From Streptomyces megasporus (lineage in GTDB: Bacteria > Actinomycetota > Actinomycetes > Streptomycetales > Streptomycetaceae), in assembly GCF_000718985.1 (NCBI RefSeq), contig NZ_JODL01000010.1, forward strand, positions 1 through 64,000: a DNA stretch of 64,000 nucleotides, written 5' to 3'. Positions 61,820-64,000 of this stretch are shown here, piece by piece; the stretch's first letter is position 1, and every line of letters starts with the position of its first letter. A program made the translations under genes and the position numbers. The notes beneath the pieces are model-generated. The model saw only the letters and a program-made list of their open reading frames with translations, was not told the DNA's origin and ran no database searches.

Positions 61820-62221
61820 TCATGTCCGCACCGGGAAGGCGGCACGAATCGTCTTGCCCTTGCCCGGACGGAGGGCGACGGTCACCTCGGAGGCCAACTC
61901 GCGCACCAGCAGCCAGCCGAACCCGCCGGGCACGGACGGATTGATCTCCACCGTCCTGGGCCGCCGGACACTGGCGTCCGAGACCTCCACCGCGACGCCC
62001 TCGTGCTCCGCCTCCAGACGGAAGCCCGTGACTCCTCCGGCGTGACGTATCGCGTTGGTCACCAACTCCGAGACGCCCAGCAGTACGGCGTCCACGTCCG
62101 CCTGATAGGCACCCGGTTTCTTCGCCCGCAGGAACCCGCGCGTGATGTCCCGCGCCCGTTCTCCGGACTGCGGGGGACGGATCGACAACCGTTCTCGAGA
62201 CCGGTCCCTTCCTCCACGCAT
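61820..62221 (-). CDS. RsbW-like ATP-binding protein
   Basis: 133 residues from the ATG at 62221 (AGGAGG upstream); a longer frame is not supported. N box LLGVSELVTNAIRHAGG, G1-like VEVSDASVRRP (Gly missing), G2 GGFGWLLVREL. Anti-sigma-factor-type kinase fold of the streptomycete family; partner unknown. Bases 62222-62628 show no gene. Confidence 0.82.
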   Translation of the reverse strand: MRGGRDRSRERLSIRPPQSGERARDITRGFLRAKKPGAYQADVDAVLLGVSELVTNAIRHAGGVTGFRLEAEHEGVAVEVSDASVRRPRTVEINPSVPGGFGWLLVRELASEVTVALRPGKGKTIRAAFPVRT

Positions 62222-62628
62222 CGGTCCTCCTGTCTCTTCCGAACCTCGTGTTCCGTCTGCCCTCTCGGGCCGGGGCCGAACGCGACCGGACGCGGTTGTT
62301 TCCTTCGCCGGAAGCGCCGGCGAGAATGCGACGTTCCCACGGGGAGCGCCGCAGGACACCCCTCGAAGGGCGCGGGAGAAGGGATCGGGGAAAGAGAGCG
62401 GACGCCATGGGCCCGCGAGGAGGGAAATGCGTGCGTGCCGGGAGGGAAAAGATCGCCGCCACACCGGCCGGGACCGCCTCCCAACCGCTGTCGCGCCGGC
62501 CGGGTGCGCACGGGCGCGCGGGTGAGCGAGGGGGTTCCGAACCGTGTCCGACGCCTGCGGAGCGTGTCACCGTCCGGAGACCGACGCGGCGGGGCCACCC
62601 ACCACGTGGACACGGCCGGACGGCCGGC

Positions 62629-62832
62629 TCAGCGCAGGTGGTCGAGGAACGCCCTCCATGCCTCCGGACCGATCCCGAGCACCGGCCCGGAGGGCCGCTT
62701 GCTGTCGCGCACGGGAACCACGCCGGGGACGTTGTCGGCCACTTCGACGCACTCGTTGTTGCCGCCGCTGTACGTGCTGCTGCGCCACTCCGCACCCGAC
62801 AGGTCCGGCGTGCTGTGGCGTGTGCTCTTCAT
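62629..62832 (-). CDS. DUF397 protein
   Basis: 67 residues, with the family's SGAEWRSSTYSGGNNECVEVA start and VPVRDSKRPSGPVL, and the ending WRAFLDHLR. Its start overlaps the stop of the XRE gene by 4 bases, the standard Streptomyces pairing (as with WhiJ-type loci). DUF397 proteins are thought to act with the XRE protein as a toxin-antitoxin-like or developmental switch. Confidence 0.92.
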   Translation of the reverse strand: MKSTRHSTPDLSGAEWRSSTYSGGNNECVEVADNVPGVVPVRDSKRPSGPVLGIGPEAWRAFLDHLR

Positions 62833-63713
62833 GGTCTGTGCTCCTTGGCCCTGCGGTGGATGACGGCACGGGACTCCACCGGAGAGAGCGCGGATGTGCG
62901 TGCGGCGTCGAACAGGTCCCGGTATCGGGCGACCTCCGCCTCACGCTCAAGCCACATGGAGCCGGTCGGGTTGTCGGCCAACACCACGTCGAGCGCTCCC
63001 TCTTCGGGAAAACCCAGCACTACGTATGGGCCGAACATACTCGCATGGGCGCCACGGGAGAACGGCATGACCTGGACGGTTACGTTGGGGCGCTCGGATA
63101 CGTCCAGAAGGTGCTGTAGCTGCGCCTTCATCACCTGTGGTCCGCCGACCTGTTGGAGGAGTACGGCTTCCGAGAGCACAGCCCAGAGACGCAGCGGGGA
63201 GTCGCCGCTCAACCGCTCCTGGCGGGCGATACGCACCTGCACGAACTTCTCGATCTCGTCTGCTGTCTGCCACTGCCGTGAAGCGACGGTCACGGCTCGG
63301 ATGTACTCCGGTGTCTGGAGCAGTCCGGGCACAAGTTGCGCCTGGAAGGTGCGGATGGATTCCGCCATCGTCTCCAAGGCGATGTAGTCGCGGTAGGTGT
63401 CCGCGAGGACAGAGCTGTACTGGTTCCACCACCCCTGCCTGCGACGGCGGTTGGCCTTGCGAGCCAACGCGGCCAGGCGATCGCGCAGTTCGGCGTCCGA
63501 CACCTGGTAGGCGTGCAACATGGCCGTCAGGTCGGGGAGTCGAACTGCCACCCGACCGTTCTCGATGCGGCTGATCTTGCCCTTGGTGCAGTCGAGGGCT
63601 TCGGCCGCCTGGACGGTGGTCAACCCCGCTGCTTCTCTCAACCGGCGCAACTCGTCTCCGAGCTGGCGGCCGAGAACGGTGGATGGGTTCGCGGTGTTGC
63701 TCTTCGTAAGCAT
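62829..63713 (-). CDS. XRE-family regulator with DUF5753 (WhiJ-like)
   Basis: 294 residues from the ATG at 63713. Helix-turn-helix LGDELRRLREAAGLTTVQAAEALDCTKGKISRIENGR (shown in part) at about 15-60, then the DUF5753 domain with QAQLVPGLLQTPEYIRAV and FSRGAHASMFGPYVVLGF. Pairs with the downstream DUF397 gene. The weak ribosome-binding site is usual for this family. Divergent from the partial ATPase gene at the window edge. Confidence 0.9.
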   Translation of the reverse strand: MLTKSNTANPSTVLGRQLGDELRRLREAAGLTTVQAAEALDCTKGKISRIENGRVAVRLPDLTAMLHAYQVSDAELRDRLAALARKANRRRRQGWWNQYSSVLADTYRDYIALETMAESIRTFQAQLVPGLLQTPEYIRAVTVASRQWQTADEIEKFVQVRIARQERLSGDSPLRLWAVLSEAVLLQQVGGPQVMKAQLQHLLDVSERPNVTVQVMPFSRGAHASMFGPYVVLGFPEEGALDVVLADNPTGSMWLEREAEVARYRDLFDAARTSALSPVESRAVIHRRAKEHRP

Positions 63714-63913
63714 GTCGACACGTTTAGCAGAGCAACGAGTCTCGCGTAACAGCATTAATCCGAAAGAGGGAACATCGACACCATCTGCATTGGAAACGTT
63801 GCAAGCTGGCGTGGTGCGCGTACATGCTGCGGGCCTTGGACGCCGGCGTCCCGCTGACCAACGTGCCTTCTCCGTGCGGAACTCCGGTTGAGCGTCGATT
63901 CCTGGGGGCTGTC

Positions 63914-64000
63914 GTGGCCGAACCGAAACAAGTCGCTTTCCGCCTTCCTCGCCGTCGGAGCAGCGCTCCCAGAGCACGGGCGATGTTGCACGCAGCGTTG
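63914..64000 (+). CDS. RsbW-like ATP-binding protein, N-terminus (runs off the window)
   Basis: 29 codons from a GTG with GGGGG upstream: VAEPKQVAFRLPRRRSSAPRAR, the usual opening of the ATPases that accompany XRE/DUF397 pairs in Streptomyces. An in-frame ATG at 63824 is an alternative start. The rest lies right of the window. Confidence 0.65.
   Translation, partial: MAEPKQVAFRLPRRRSSAPRARAMLHAAL

Overview
The window looks like chromosomal DNA of a Streptomyces or a very close relative. It has very high G+C and strong third-position bias, many GTG starts, a SapB-type ram lanthipeptide cluster (ramC-ramS-ramA-ramB with convergent ramR), actinobacterial RNase P RNA, a conserved Nif3 / C4 zinc-ribbon / RNase H-acid phosphatase gene set, mycothiol-type enzymes, and XRE-DUF397 plus RsbW-like ATPase genes.

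Left end (1-10.4 kb): the window opens in the last codons of an IS110-type transposase. Next to it is a minus-strand cobalamin riboswitch that no longer leads into a recognisable gene. A secreted two-domain cell-wall hydrolase follows, then the ram cluster: class III lanthipeptide synthetase, 40-residue precursor, heterodimeric ABC exporter and orphan response regulator. Its product should be a SapB-like surfactant for aerial growth.

10.4-26 kb: a KstR-like TetR repressor with a matching operator in front of a glycosyltransferase / methyltransferase / (alpha/alpha)6-barrel operon; a Pro/Gly-rich membrane protein; an Amidase_3 lipoprotein-like enzyme; a methyltransferase and a MaoC hydratase; then the conserved housekeeping block (beta-propeller-like protein, Nif3, zinc-ribbon protein with an apparent CTG start, RNase H/phosphatase), YaaA, and a DUF2254 gene broken by one missing base.

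26-40 kb: MerR regulator plus membrane protein, RNase P RNA, SDR enzyme, Uma2, GNAT, cupin, an RsbW-like ATPase, a KtrB/KtrA potassium uptake pair, lactate monooxygenase, PhzF, Tat-exported PhoD phosphatase, a Bcr/CflA exporter and a PIN-domain remnant.

40-57 kb is accessory. A VOC / flavin-fold / ferredoxin / ferredoxin-reductase operon lies divergent from a CGNR zinc-finger gene. A minus-strand cluster built around a B12-dependent glutamate-mutase pair carries a large FAD protein, an acyl-CoA ligase and a cupin, with a LysR gene beside it. A second CGNR gene precedes a PAP2/haloperoxidase-like enzyme. A third CGNR gene is divergent from an HPP / flavin-fold / carbonic anhydrase operon, with a conspicuous operator between them.

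57-64 kb: a FecCD-type ABC importer with a FhuF-like protein lies behind a clear cobalamin riboswitch, so it is better read as a B12 importer than as a siderophore importer; it could supply the mutase. The right edge holds a decayed methyltransferase gene, an RsbW-like ATPase, a DUF397/XRE pair, and the start of another ATPase gene that runs off the end. Start codons were chosen by ribosome-binding sites and family alignment from memory; no database search was run.
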